Shown here: positions 36,919-46,132 of the stretch, piece by piece | Layout of the letters: each line of letters starts with the position of its first letter | Position numbering within the stretch: the first letter of the stretch is position 1 | From: Chryseobacterium kimseyorum | Lineage (GTDB): Bacteria > Bacteroidota > Bacteroidia > Flavobacteriales > Weeksellaceae | NCBI RefSeq assembly: GCF_025971945.1 | Contig: NZ_JAPDHW010000008.1 | Coordinates: forward strand, 174,130 to 238,129 | DNA: 64,000 nt | Reading direction: 5' to 3' | The notes under the pieces: model-generated | Told to the model about the DNA's origin: nothing | Seen by the model: the letters and a program-made list of their open reading frames with translations, nothing else | Database searches by the model: none | Translations under genes and position numbers: made by a program

Positions 36919-36950
36919 ACTTATATTTTTTTATAATTGATAACCGACTA

Positions 36951-36985
36951 TGATAGCTGATGAGCATATCTTTCATCGCTTATCA
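36951..36985 (-). repeat. Imperfect palindrome in the ftsA-ftsZ gap
   Basis: TGATAGCTGATGAG (36951-36964) opposes TTCATCGCTTATCA (36972-36985), whose complement TGATAAGCGATGAA differs by one insertion and a few bases. It fills most of the 85-bp spacer; the ftsZ promoter could overlap it. Confidence 0.4.
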
Positions 36986-37003
36986 TTCATCATTTATATT
37001 TGT

Positions 37004-38389
37004 TTATTCTACTTCTTCAAAGAATTTTTTTACCTTTTCCATCAGAGACTGTCCGAATGTCGGTTTCGAAGGTCTTGTAGTCTGTGCCGGAACCTGTGCT
37101 TCCTGAACAGTCTGCTGAACTACCGTCGACTGAACTTCTGTGTTTGCAGATTCAGTGCTTTGAGTCTGCTCGATTTTAGTCTCAACTTTAGTTTCAACAA
37201 TTTCCTCTACGGCAACCGTTTTTTTATCTCTTATTTTCAAACTTTCCATCAGTAAACCGATAGACGTTGCAAATTCCGGTCCTTTAAGATACTGATTTTT
37301 ATCGTTGGCAATATATTCATTTGCAAAACCAATTCTACTGTCGAATCCTGTGGTATAATTGGCCAGCTGACGAAGATGTTTCAGGTTTGAACCACCACCT
37401 GTCAGAACAATTCCTGCAATAAGCTTTTTCTTCTGTTCAAATGCTCCGTAAGCCTTTAATTCTGTGTTGACCATTTCCAAAATTTCTTCCACTCTTGCAT
37501 TGATGATCTGCGCCAATGTTTTCAGAGAAATTTCTTTGTCTGGTCTTCCGTGAAGTCCTGGAATCGTAACAAATGTGCTGTCTTTTTCCAACTCAGGAAC
37601 TGCAGAACCGAACTTAACCTTTAATTGCTCAGCATGCTTTTCTATAATCGAACAGCCCTCTTTGATGTCTTCTGTAATAATTCCGCCTCCGTAAGGGATC
37701 ACGCAAGTATGACGGATGATATTATCTTTAAAAATAGCAATATCTGTAGTACCACCACCGATGTCTACGATTGCTACTCCTGCTTCTTTCTCTTCTTTCG
37801 TAAGAACAGCTTCAGACGATGCCAAAGGCTCCAAAGTAAGTGCCTCCATCTCTAAACCGGCTTCTCTTACGCATCTTGCGATGTTTCTGATGCTTCCCAT
37901 TTGTCCAACGACAACATGAAAATTGGCTTCCAGACGTTTTCCGTGCATCCCGACAGGCTCCTGAATTTCTCCTTCAGAATCAACCTTATATTCCTGCGGA
38001 AGTACATGGATAATTTCTTCACCTGGCAACATCACCAGCTTTTTTACCTGATCTTTCAACGCTTCGATGTCATCATCGGTGATGAATCTGTCAGGATTCT
38101 CACGCATAATGTAATCTGAATGCTGCAGTGAACGGATGTGTTTACCTGCAATTCCTACTGTGACCTTGTGAATAGGTACACCTGCACTCGACTGTGCTTC
38201 TGCCACAGCCGCTTTAATAGAGTTAATGGTTTGTGAAATATTATTCACAATCCCCTTATGTACTCCAAGACTTTTGGCCTTACCAACACCGAGAATTTCT
38301 ATTTTCCCGTGTGCATTCCTCCTTCCGACAATGGCGACAATTTTGGTTGTCCCGATGTCAAGACCTACTGAATACTCTTGATTTTCCAT
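37004..38389 (-). CDS. ftsA: Cell division protein FtsA
   Basis: A 461-residue actin-like ATPase that tethers FtsZ to the membrane. Phosphate-1 motif VGLDIGTTKIVAIVG (8-22), phosphate-2 VAIVDIGGGTTDIAIF, adenosine motif IVLTGGGSNLK. The C-terminus ends in an amphipathic helix, GQSLMEKVKKFFEEVE, the membrane-targeting sequence, preceded by a Thr/Gln/Val-rich linker longer than in E. coli. The 108-bp gap before it, with two repeated operator-like motifs, suggests its own promoter. Confidence 0.97.
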   Translation of the reverse strand: MENQEYSVGLDIGTTKIVAIVGRRNAHGKIEILGVGKAKSLGVHKGIVNNISQTINSIKAAVAEAQSSAGVPIHKVTVGIAGKHIRSLQHSDYIMRENPDRFITDDDIEALKDQVKKLVMLPGEEIIHVLPQEYKVDSEGEIQEPVGMHGKRLEANFHVVVGQMGSIRNIARCVREAGLEMEALTLEPLASSEAVLTKEEKEAGVAIVDIGGGTTDIAIFKDNIIRHTCVIPYGGGIITEDIKEGCSIIEKHAEQLKVKFGSAVPELEKDSTFVTIPGLHGRPDKEISLKTLAQIINARVEEILEMVNTELKAYGAFEQKKKLIAGIVLTGGGSNLKHLRQLANYTTGFDSRIGFANEYIANDKNQYLKGPEFATSIGLLMESLKIRDKKTVAVEEIVETKVETKIEQTQSTESANTEVQSTVVQQTVQEAQVPAQTTRPSKPTFGQSLMEKVKKFFEEVE

Positions 38390-38428
38390 TGTGTTATATC
38401 GATTTGATTTAATTACTTATTTAATTTT

Positions 38429-38466
38429 AATAAGATGAATCTTATTTTTTATAGGATGTATCTTAT
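38429..38466 (-). promoter_or_regulatory. Operator-like repeats upstream of ftsA
   Basis: GATGAATCTTAT (38434-38445) and GATGTATCTTAT (38455-38466) differ at one base and are offset by 21 bp, two helical turns. The first lies inside a perfect 8+2+8 palindrome, AATAAGATgaATCTTATT (38429-38446). They sit in the ftsQ-ftsA gap, 40-77 bp before the ftsA ATG. Regulator unknown. Confidence 0.4.
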
Positions 38467-38497
38467 CCTTTGCTAAACTTCCCTTTGGAACTTCGTT

Positions 38498-39469
38498 TTA
38501 TTCTATTCTGACCTTTGTTTTCGGCTTCGGCGCTGTGGCCGGTTTCTTTTCCGGAGTTTTCTTTTTCTCCTTCGGTTTGACGACTGCTTTAGGCTTTGTC
38601 GACTCTTTCGGTTTTAAAGAAGCTGAGCTTGCCTTTTTTGCCGCAGGTTTCAAATTAACTTCTGTTTTTTTAACCGGAGCTACCGCAACCGGAGTTTTAG
38701 CTAAATCTTTATGTCCTGCTTTTAAAATACTGTCGTTTTCTTTGAAATAAGGATTTAGTGTCGTTACAATCTGATTCTGATATTTTACAGAAACCATACT
38801 GTATTTCTGTGGATCCTGAAAAACTAGATATTTCTCTACAAATGTTCTGAAACCTTTTACTTTCAGTTCAATATTATCTAAATCCCCAATCTCCACTTTG
38901 TAATTTCCTTCACTCGTAAGGAGATTGTAGCTGTCTTTATATTTTGAAATTCCAATGAAATATTTTTTACTGAAATCATCTTTGTCAATCTTATCAACCA
39001 GTTCAGCCAGCTTTTCATATTCATCTTTCTTCACATCGCCCGTTACCAACATACAGGGATGAGAATAGGTTTTCGAGATCGGAAACTCTGTTCCTTTCTC
39101 ATCGACATAGAAGTCTTTTCCACTATAGTTCAATCTAAAAACCGGAACTCTCTGTTTGATGTCTAAGTTCAGTTTTCCGTTTAAATTTAAATATACATTC
39201 GCGCTGTCTACTGCAGGAAGTGCATTGATTTTCTTTTCCAGTTCAGGAATGTTCAAATCTCCCACTTTCCCAGACGGATTTTCTTTGATGACAATTTGTT
39301 TGATATCTTTCTCATCAATAAAATAAACCGGCGTTTTCTCATTCATTTTTACAGAAATTTTCTCATCCGTAATCTTCTGACCGCTAAATTTCTTCAAAGA
39401 GAAACTCAGCAGGAAACCAAGAATGATCACTGTGATGGCAATTTTTAAAATTCTGTATTTGTTTTTCAT
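38498..39469 (-). CDS. ftsQ: Cell division protein FtsQ/DivIB-like
   Basis: A 323-residue single-pass protein. The N-terminal TM is at about 8-24; a POTRA-like region follows (YFIDEKDIKQIVIKENPSGKVGDLNIPELEKKINALPAVDSANVYLNLNG split over about 49-97), then the beta domain (LDIKQRVPVFRLNYSGKDFYVDEKGTEFPIS). The last ~60 residues are Pro/Lys-rich (KPKAVVKPKEKKKTPEKKPA), a basic periplasmic tail that could contact cell wall. The gene order murC-ftsQ-ftsA-ftsZ supports the call although a lipoprotein gene lies between. Confidence 0.9.
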   Translation of the reverse strand: MKNKYRILKIAITVIILGFLLSFSLKKFSGQKITDEKISVKMNEKTPVYFIDEKDIKQIVIKENPSGKVGDLNIPELEKKINALPAVDSANVYLNLNGKLNLDIKQRVPVFRLNYSGKDFYVDEKGTEFPISKTYSHPCMLVTGDVKKDEYEKLAELVDKIDKDDFSKKYFIGISKYKDSYNLLTSEGNYKVEIGDLDNIELKVKGFRTFVEKYLVFQDPQKYSMVSVKYQNQIVTTLNPYFKENDSILKAGHKDLAKTPVAVAPVKKTEVNLKPAAKKASSASLKPKESTKPKAVVKPKEKKKTPEKKPATAPKPKTKVRIE

Positions 39470-39506
39470 AAATCAGTTTCGGGTTTCGGATTTTGTGTTC
39501 CGGGTT

Positions 39507-40031
39507 TTATCCTATTTCTTTTTTTTCTTTTTCTATTTTTTGAACCTGTTTCATCATATAATCGAAGTTCTCTTTCATTTCTTTTTCATAATCCCAAGAG
39601 TCATCTTCCGTTTTTCCGTGTCCTAAGGAAGTGGTGTGGATCACTTTGTTTTTGTGAAACCAAAAAGTACAACTCCAACCTCCCATCATTTCTTTATCCA
39701 ATTTTTTATTAAAAATAATACTTTGATTTGCATAAACTCTTTCTTCATTTTTTAATAGAAAATAGTCGGTATAAGTGTCGATGAATTGTCCATTATTCTG
39801 CTTCCATTCTCTGGAGATTTTTACTATTTCATTTCCTTTTTTCCAATACTTATAATTAATAATCTTATCCTTTCCCTTAATGCTAAAATTAAATCCCTTA
39901 CTCTTTACATCCTTGTCAATTAATTCTATATACCGATTAATTTTCTCTACTTCCACCAAATTTTCTTTGGTTTGCGAACAAGCAATTCCAAAATAAAAAA
40001 TCATCAGAGGAAGGAAAATTTTAGATTTCAT
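39507..40031 (-). CDS. Uncharacterised lipoprotein inserted between murC and ftsQ
   Basis: A 174-residue lipoprotein with lipobox FGIAC (Cys at about 18). The rest is a charged, beta-rich domain with several Trp residues (WKKGNEIVKISREW, GGWSCTFWFHKNKVIHTTSLGHG). No family recognised. It starts 3 nt after murC and lies 37 nt before ftsQ, so it is cotranscribed with division genes and may be an envelope factor or a neutral passenger. Confidence 0.7.
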   Translation of the reverse strand: MKSKIFLPLMIFYFGIACSQTKENLVEVEKINRYIELIDKDVKSKGFNFSIKGKDKIINYKYWKKGNEIVKISREWKQNNGQFIDTYTDYFLLKNEERVYANQSIIFNKKLDKEMMGGWSCTFWFHKNKVIHTTSLGHGKTEDDSWDYEKEMKENFDYMMKQVQKIEKEKKEIG

Positions 40032-40034
40032 GAT

Positions 40035-41414
40035 CTAATTATTATTTCCACTCATCCACTCACAAATCGGGTCGTACAGCGTATCAATATTTCCTGCACC
40101 CACCGTCAGCAAGATGTCAAATTCTTTATTTTTAATTTTATCAAAGGCTTCGGATAAATTTGAAATTTCTTTTTTATCTAAAGTCACTTTTTCCAGTAAC
40201 CAATCTGAAGTAATGCCTTCAAAATTTTCCTGAAGCTCTCTTGCCGGATAAATATCGAGCAAAATCAGCTCCTCGGAATTGCTTAGACTTTCAGCAAATC
40301 CATCCACAAAATCTCTCGTTCTGCTGAACAAATGTGGCTGAAAAACCACCAATAACTTTTTATCAGGATAAAAAGTTTTGATTGAACCTACGACTGCATT
40401 GATCTCCGTCGGATGGTGCGCGTAGTCGTCAATATAAATTTTACCGCTTGGATAAATATGTTTTGTATATCTTCTTTTAATGCCTTTAAAATTGGCAATC
40501 GCTTTCTTCAACGTTTTAAAATCAACTCCCAGGTTATGCAGAATTGCCAAAGCAACCGTTGCATTTTCTACATTGTGAATTCCCGGAACGTCCCAGACAA
40601 ACTCTTCGACGAGCTCAGAGTGACGATCACTTGCTGGTGCATGAAAATCGAAGTAGATTTTATCATAATCCATGCGAAGATTGTCTGAGTAATAGTCAGC
40701 TTCTTCATTGACAGCATAGGTTTTGTGCGCTCTGCCGATTTCAATTCCTTTTCTGACAAAAAGTTGCTGATCTTCAGGAACCAGTGCCGCAAACTGTCTG
40801 AACCCTTCTTCAATGGTATTTTTATCACCGTAAATATCGAGATGATCTGCATCAGTGGAAGTAATTACCGCCCAATCCGGAGAAAGGTTAAGAAAACTTC
40901 TGTCGTATTCATCGGCCTCTACCACAGAAAATTCTGTTCCGTTAAACAGGAAATTTGATTTAAAATTCTCAGAAATTCCACCTAAGAAACATGAAAACGG
41001 CAAATCTGCTTCTTTACACAAATGCGAAACCAGGGTTGACGTTGTTGTCTTTCCGTGTGTTCCTGCAACAGCGATACAATTTGTATTGTCCGTGATTAAG
41101 CCTAAAACTTTTGCACGCTTTAAAATTTCAAACTGATTTTCATTAAAATAATCTAAGATCCCCAACTTTTTGATTGCCGGAGTGTAGATCACCAATGTAT
41201 TTTCTTTCTGAAGTAACGTAATTTTTTCATTAATCACATCTTCAAAAACAATATCAATTCCTTCGCTCATCAGCAATTGAGTCAGTTTTGTGTTGGTTTT
41301 ATCATAGCCCAAAACATTCTTGCCCGAAGCATGGAAGTAGCGCGCCAAAGCACTCATCCCAATACCTCCGATACCGACGAAGTAAAAATTCTGATATGTT
41401 TCTAAATTGTTCAT
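40035..41414 (-). CDS. murC: UDP-N-acetylmuramate-L-alanine ligase MurC
   Basis: A 459-residue Mur ligase that adds L-Ala to UDP-MurNAc. The N-terminal UDP-binding motif is YFVGIGGIGMSALARYF; the ATP loop is AGTHGKTTTSTLVSHL; the central motif SVVEADEYDRSFL and the C-terminal segment IDDYAHHPTEI are typical of MurC (and Mpl). Length and dcw position favour MurC over Mpl. Confidence 0.96.
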   Translation of the reverse strand: MNNLETYQNFYFVGIGGIGMSALARYFHASGKNVLGYDKTNTKLTQLLMSEGIDIVFEDVINEKITLLQKENTLVIYTPAIKKLGILDYFNENQFEILKRAKVLGLITDNTNCIAVAGTHGKTTTSTLVSHLCKEADLPFSCFLGGISENFKSNFLFNGTEFSVVEADEYDRSFLNLSPDWAVITSTDADHLDIYGDKNTIEEGFRQFAALVPEDQQLFVRKGIEIGRAHKTYAVNEEADYYSDNLRMDYDKIYFDFHAPASDRHSELVEEFVWDVPGIHNVENATVALAILHNLGVDFKTLKKAIANFKGIKRRYTKHIYPSGKIYIDDYAHHPTEINAVVGSIKTFYPDKKLLVVFQPHLFSRTRDFVDGFAESLSNSEELILLDIYPARELQENFEGITSDWLLEKVTLDKKEISNLSEAFDKIKNKEFDILLTVGAGNIDTLYDPICEWMSGNNN

Positions 41415-41425
41415 TATAAATTTTA

Positions 41426-42076
41426 TTAACTAAAAAGCCTAAATCCTATCCATATAAAAAATGCTACGCCCGAAATGATCAAGATATTCTGACCGTGGCT
41501 TCTGTCTTTTCTGGAGAAGCCATACATGCTGCCGCCATTGGGAAGAGCTTTCTTATAATACATTAGATATCCACCAATAAATATTCCTAAGAACCCGGCG
41601 AAAAAGGCAGATGCATAACCAATTACTATCAACCATGATGGACTTTCTTCCTGTGTTGAGAGATCTTCAATTCTTTTTTTATTAATCACTTTTAAGAGTT
41701 CCGGACTAATCTCCTTGCCTCTTTCTTTTAATATTTTTTGAGCGAGTAAATAATCAAACTTATTCCACTCTTCTTTCTTCATAACGATTTCAATTAATTC
41801 TTCATCAGAATAATCAAAAAGATGATAGTTTTCGTCAACAGTTTCGATTGCATTTTGAACTAATTTTTCCTCTAATTTCTCAGCCTGTTCAAAGTCTTCA
41901 GGATGAATTTTCAATTCAAACTGTTTTGTATTGATATCACCTCCAAAATTTGAATCTAATTGAGATGAATTATTAACCAATTCGTACGTAATATGATTCT
42001 GTTTCAGAATTTCCATTAATTCTAAAGCATCATCTTCATAAATGAATTTTCTATAAGTTGAAAGTCCCTTTATCAT
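41426..42076 (-). CDS. Uncharacterised membrane protein between murG and murC
   Basis: A 216-residue protein starting at the ATG that overlaps the murG stop by one base (TGATG); a GTG one codon upstream is the alternative. Residues ~1-70 resemble a DUF2007-like ligand-binding fold (EDDALELMEILKQNHITYEL). A helical charged middle follows, and two TM segments near the C-terminus (about 148-170, 197-214) flank a cytosolic loop (YGFSRKDRSHGQN). Translationally coupled to murG, hence expressed with wall synthesis. Function unknown. Confidence 0.7.
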   Translation of the reverse strand: MIKGLSTYRKFIYEDDALELMEILKQNHITYELVNNSSQLDSNFGGDINTKQFELKIHPEDFEQAEKLEEKLVQNAIETVDENYHLFDYSDEELIEIVMKKEEWNKFDYLLAQKILKERGKEISPELLKVINKKRIEDLSTQEESPSWLIVIGYASAFFAGFLGIFIGGYLMYYKKALPNGGSMYGFSRKDRSHGQNILIISGVAFFIWIGFRLFS

Positions 42077-43179
42077 CACTTTATGATTTTAAATATCTCA
42101 TCCACAATCTCTTTTGCCGCATTGGGTTTGGCAAAATATTTCAGATTGTCTGACATTTCTTTTCTTACATTTTCACTCTCGCAGATTTCTGATAATGTGC
42201 TCCAGAATTTTTCCTGCATTTCAGAGTCTTTTACGATTCTTGCTGCGTTTTTTTCAACCAGATTCACTGCATTTTTGGTCTGATGGTCTTCCGCCGCAAA
42301 TGGAAACGGAACCAACAGAACCGGTTTCTGAGCTACAGCTAACTCTGAAATGGCAATCGCTCCCGCTCTTGAAACAATCACGTCAGCTGCGGAATACGCA
42401 GTTTCCATGTCTTTAATGAATTCCTTCAACTGGATTTGAGATTTGAGATTTGAGATTTGAGAGTCATTACTCAATTCGCTGTAATCCAATTTTCCGGTTT
42501 GCCAGATTAACTGATATCCTTTTTCTTTTAATTGATCTAAATTATCCTTCCAACCGTTGTTTAATGTTCTTGAACCCAAAGAACCACCAACTGATAAAAT
42601 CGTGAGCTTATTTTGATCTAAACCCATTTTTTCCTTTGCCTGAGAGGTTTCCTGCATTCCTGAAATAATATTTTCACGAATTGGATTTCCCAGAAACTTT
42701 ATTTTTTCAGCCGGAAAACCCTCCACTTTCGGATAGGCTGTAAAAACGGCTTTTGCTTTTTTACTTAAAATCTTATTCGTCACTCCTGCATGCGCATTCT
42801 GCTCCTGAATAAAAATTGGAATCCCCATTTTACTTGCTTCATACAAAGCTGGTCCGCTTGCGAAACCGCCCGTTCCCACTGCAATATCGGGAGCGAAATT
42901 TTTAATTATTCTTTTAGATTTAGATAAACTTTTCAAAATTTTGAAAGGCAAACCTAAATTGGATAACATATTTCCCCGGTCTATTCCAGCGATATCAATT
43001 CCTTCGATTTTGTAGCCAGCCTGTGGAACTTTTTCCATTTCCATTTTTCCGTTGGCACCAATGAACAAAAATTCTGCATCAGGAAATCTTTTTTTGATTT
43101 CGTCTGCAATAGCAATGGCCGGGAAGATGTGTCCTCCAGTTCCGCCGCCGCTTAATAGTATTTTTAATTTTTTGTTCAT
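42076..43179 (-). CDS. murG: Lipid II synthase MurG
   Basis: A 367-residue glycosyltransferase that adds GlcNAc to lipid I. Start at the ATG at 43179 (MNKKLKILLSGGGTGGHIFPA); a longer frame starts with TTG inside the previous gene. Motifs: GGGTGGHIFPA (donor/acceptor loop), GTGGFASGPA, SVGGSLGSRTLN and SRAGAIAISELA. An unusual loop between about residues 230 and 250 (SNDSQISNLKSQIQL) is encoded by four copies of a 7-bp repeat. Confidence 0.95.
   Translation of the reverse strand: MNKKLKILLSGGGTGGHIFPAIAIADEIKKRFPDAEFLFIGANGKMEMEKVPQAGYKIEGIDIAGIDRGNMLSNLGLPFKILKSLSKSKRIIKNFAPDIAVGTGGFASGPALYEASKMGIPIFIQEQNAHAGVTNKILSKKAKAVFTAYPKVEGFPAEKIKFLGNPIRENIISGMQETSQAKEKMGLDQNKLTILSVGGSLGSRTLNNGWKDNLDQLKEKGYQLIWQTGKLDYSELSNDSQISNLKSQIQLKEFIKDMETAYSAADVIVSRAGAIAISELAVAQKPVLLVPFPFAAEDHQTKNAVNLVEKNAARIVKDSEMQEKFWSTLSEICESENVRKEMSDNLKYFAKPNAAKEIVDEIFKIIK
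42434..42461 (-). repeat. Four tandem heptamers inside murG
   Basis: Four perfect ATTTGAG units on the plus strand (42434-42461), encoding the SQISNLKSQI loop of MurG on the minus strand. Seven is not a multiple of three, so gain or loss of one or two units would shift the frame of an essential gene; three units (seven codons) would not. Confidence 0.9.
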
Positions 43180-43189
43180 CCTATCGATT

Positions 43190-43432
43190 TTAAGCTGTAG
43201 GTTGATTTTCAATCAAATCAATAAATTCTACATCGACCAAAACTTCTTTTTCAGCATTGGTTTCTTTCTCGGAAACAGCTTTCACCGTATACATCGCATC
43301 GCTGAGCTCAATCACTTCGCCGACTTCCAATCTGAAAGTTTCAAGAAAACTGCTGATATTTTCTTTAGTGTCAATAACTACAGGACTACCTGAGTTTTTG
43401 CTATCCGTAAATGTAATTTTTGTTATCTCCAT
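43190..43432 (-). CDS. Small uncharacterised protein between ftsW and murG
   Basis: An 80-residue acidic cytosolic protein without TM or signal, apparently beta-rich (MEITKITFTDSKNSGSPVVI, VGEVIELSDAMYTVKAVSE, VLVDVEFIDLI). Spacing of 11 nt after ftsW and 10 nt to murG makes it part of the operon. No family recognised; its position suggests a role tied to lipid II synthesis, but nothing in the sequence shows it. Confidence 0.7.
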   Translation of the reverse strand: MEITKITFTDSKNSGSPVVIDTKENISSFLETFRLEVGEVIELSDAMYTVKAVSEKETNAEKEVLVDVEFIDLIENQPTA

Positions 43433-43443
43433 TTTAATTTTAT

Positions 43444-44685
43444 TTAAGCAATATCATTAATCTCGACGATGCTTTGTTTTTTGCCCATTCCTTCTTCATC
43501 ATATATCTGGATTCTTGAGCTTATATTTAAAATAATTCCCAACTGTAAATAGGTGACCAGCATTGATGTTCCTCCGTAACTGATCAGCGGCAACGGCTGC
43601 CCGGTTACCGGAATCAAATTGACTGCAACAGCAATATTAACCGCCAGCTGTACAAAAATCATCACCCCGAGACTGAGCACCAGCAACGATCCGAAAAATG
43701 CGGGCATTTTGCTCGCAATCATCACAATTCTGATAATCATAATCAGATACATACTGATCAGGAACGCTGCACCAATAGCACCATATTCTTCAACGATTAC
43801 TGCAAAAATAAAATCGGAAGCAGACTGTGGAAGCATTTGTTTTAATGCACTTTTCCCAGGACCCATTCCGGTAATTCCACCGTGAACGATTGCAGCTTTT
43901 GCCTGCATGACCTGATAATTTTTTGCCTTTACGCTTTCGTCATCTACATCAGCAGTTTTTGCTTTGCTTGAGGTAAATGTTTCGATACGGCTCATCCATG
44001 TGTGCACACGGTTTCCACCAATCATATTGGTATTTAATGCCACTAGTAAAAACAGAACAATCGCTACAAATGATGTAGAAATAAATCCTGCAATATACTT
44101 CCAGTGGAGCTGCCCAATCACTAAAACAATCACAGAAACCATTAAAATCATTAAGGCTGTTGAACCGTTATCTTTCGCAACGAGGACAAAAACCAATAAA
44201 ATAGGCCCGAATATAAAGCCTACATTTTCACCAACTGTACGTTCTCTGGTTATTTTTTTTGTTAAATATCTACACAGGTAGATAATCAGCATTAAAAACG
44301 CAAATGACGAAGGCTGAAATGAAATCGGTGTTCCCGGAATTTTCAACCATCGCGAAGCACTCGCTCCATCAATCGCTTGTCCGGTAAACATGGTTACAAT
44401 CAACAGGAGAATCATTAGACCCAACAGAATACTGCTGAGCTTACCAATGTACTCGTACTTAACCACACCCACGAATCTCATGATGACCAACCCTAGCACC
44501 ACGAAAAACATATGCTTCATCACGTGACCTGTTGTGGTTCCGTTATTAACAATGTATTCCAAATTAGAACTTGCAGAATACACCGGGAAAATCGAGAAAA
44601 TGGAGATCACAATAATGACCATCCAAAGTACTTTATCGCCCTTTAGATATTCAAATTTGTTTTCTTCTGTGTACTGTTCGTTCAT
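43444..44685 (-). CDS. ftsW: FtsW (SEDS-family glycosyltransferase)
   Basis: A 413-residue polytopic protein with about ten TM segments. SEDS signatures: QPSSFAFLMLIIYLCRY, VAKDNGSTALMILMV, GPGKSALKQMLPQSASDFIFAVIVEEYG (split across about 275-302) and IPVTGQPLPLISYGGTSML. It polymerises septal glycan together with FtsI. The position between murD and murG identifies it as FtsW rather than RodA. Confidence 0.95.
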   Translation of the reverse strand: MNEQYTEENKFEYLKGDKVLWMVIIVISIFSIFPVYSASSNLEYIVNNGTTTGHVMKHMFFVVLGLVIMRFVGVVKYEYIGKLSSILLGLMILLLIVTMFTGQAIDGASASRWLKIPGTPISFQPSSFAFLMLIIYLCRYLTKKITRERTVGENVGFIFGPILLVFVLVAKDNGSTALMILMVSVIVLVIGQLHWKYIAGFISTSFVAIVLFLLVALNTNMIGGNRVHTWMSRIETFTSSKAKTADVDDESVKAKNYQVMQAKAAIVHGGITGMGPGKSALKQMLPQSASDFIFAVIVEEYGAIGAAFLISMYLIMIIRIVMIASKMPAFFGSLLVLSLGVMIFVQLAVNIAVAVNLIPVTGQPLPLISYGGTSMLVTYLQLGIILNISSRIQIYDEEGMGKKQSIVEINDIA

Positions 44686-44700
44686 ATTTTTTGTATTGAT

Positions 44701-44725
44701 GTATAAAGTACAATGTACTTTTTAC
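44701..44725 (-). repeat. Palindrome in the murD-ftsW gap
   Basis: GTATAAAGTAC (44701-44711) and GTACTTTTTAC (44715-44725) pair at 10 of 11 positions around a 3-nt loop, filling much of a 57-bp spacer inside the dcw cluster. Confidence 0.55.
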
Positions 44726-44742
44726 AACTGACATTTTACATT

Positions 44743-46068
44743 TTATTTTAATACCTGTTCTTTAAACTGATGGCCGCGGTCTTCATAATTTTTAAATAAA
44801 TCGAAGCTTGCGCAGCATGGTGACAACAAAACCGTATCGCCACTTTTGGCCAATGATTTGGAAATTTTCACCGCTTCTTCCATACTGGAAGTGTCATAAA
44901 TAAACTCTTTTTTATCTTTAAAGAAGTCTATAATTTTTTGATTATCAAGTCCTAAGCATACAATTGCTTTGACTTTCCTTTTCACTAAATTCTCAATTTC
45001 TGAGTAATCATTTCCTTTATCCTGCCCGCCCACGATCCAAACGGTTGGAGTTTTCATGCTTTCCAAAGCGTAATACGTTGCATTGACGTTGGTCGCTTTG
45101 CTGTCGTTGATGAATTTAACACCATCCCTTTCAGTTACCAATTCCAGTCTGTGCTCTACTGCCTGAAAGGTCATCAATGAATTTCTGATGCTTTCATTAT
45201 TGATTTCCAATATTTTACCAGCGATTGAAGCGGCTAAGCTGTTGGCAACATTGTGGGTTCCCATTAAGGACAACTCGTCAATTTTCATTGAGAATTTGTC
45301 TTTCAGTTTTACAATTAATTCTTCCTCATCGATAAAACCTCCTTCATTCAGTTTCTCTTTGGTTGAGAAAGGAATCATCTTCGCTTTAATTTCAAACTTT
45401 TCAAGAATATTTTTGCTCATTTCATCATCTTTATTGTAGATGAAAAAATTATCATTCTCCTGATTTTCAGCAATTCTGAATTTTGCCAGAGCATATTCTT
45501 CGTAGTTGTAATTGTACTGATCTAAATGATCCTGAGACAAATTCAACAGTAACGAAATATACGGTCTGAAGTTCTGAATATCATCCAACTGAAAAGAACT
45601 TACCTCCAAAACATAAAACTCGTGATTCTCATCAGCCACCTGTTTTGCGAAACTGTAACCGATGTTTCCACCTAAACCTACATTCATTCCGTCACTCTTC
45701 AGGATGTAGTAGATTAATGAAGTTGTTGTTGTTTTTCCGTTGCTTCCGGTGATGGCAATGATCTTGGCGTTGGTAAATTCTGAGGCAAATTCTATTTCCG
45801 AAGAAATTCTGATTCCCTTCTCATGAATTTTCTGAATCATCTCTGCCTTCTTGGGAATTCCCGGGCTTTTTACGATCCATTCAGCGCTTAAAATCCTTGC
45901 TTCGTCGTGGTTTCCTTCCTCGAATTCAATACCATTCTCTGTCAGAAACTGCTTGTAGTTATCCTTAATAGCTCCCTTATCTGAAAGAAATACTTCCAAA
46001 CCTTTCTTTTTAGCCAAATAAGCAGCACCACAACCGCTTTCTCCACCTCCTAAAACAACTATTTTCAT
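44743..46068 (-). CDS. murD: UDP-N-acetylmuramoylalanine-D-glutamate ligase MurD
   Basis: A 441-residue Mur ligase adding D-Glu. N-terminal Rossmann-like GGGESGCGAA (7-16), ATP loop ITGSNGKTTTTSLIYYIL, HRLELV and the central NDSKATNVNATYYALES characteristic of MurD, and WIVGGQDKGNDY. Cytosolic; dcw position between mraY and ftsW fits. Confidence 0.96.
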   Translation of the reverse strand: MKIVVLGGGESGCGAAYLAKKKGLEVFLSDKGAIKDNYKQFLTENGIEFEEGNHDEARILSAEWIVKSPGIPKKAEMIQKIHEKGIRISSEIEFASEFTNAKIIAITGSNGKTTTTSLIYYILKSDGMNVGLGGNIGYSFAKQVADENHEFYVLEVSSFQLDDIQNFRPYISLLLNLSQDHLDQYNYNYEEYALAKFRIAENQENDNFFIYNKDDEMSKNILEKFEIKAKMIPFSTKEKLNEGGFIDEEELIVKLKDKFSMKIDELSLMGTHNVANSLAASIAGKILEINNESIRNSLMTFQAVEHRLELVTERDGVKFINDSKATNVNATYYALESMKTPTVWIVGGQDKGNDYSEIENLVKRKVKAIVCLGLDNQKIIDFFKDKKEFIYDTSSMEEAVKISKSLAKSGDTVLLSPCCASFDLFKNYEDRGHQFKEQVLK

Positions 46069-46132
46069 AATCTTGCTTGATTTAATGATTGAAAAATTTA
46101 ATAATTTGAATCTTTCAATTTTTAAATGAATC

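Noticed and set aside
46086..46118. ATTGAAA / TTTCAAT inverted repeat in the mraY-murD gap
   Set aside because: Seven pairs around a long AT-rich loop are expected by chance in such sequence, so it was not counted with the other dcw palindromes.
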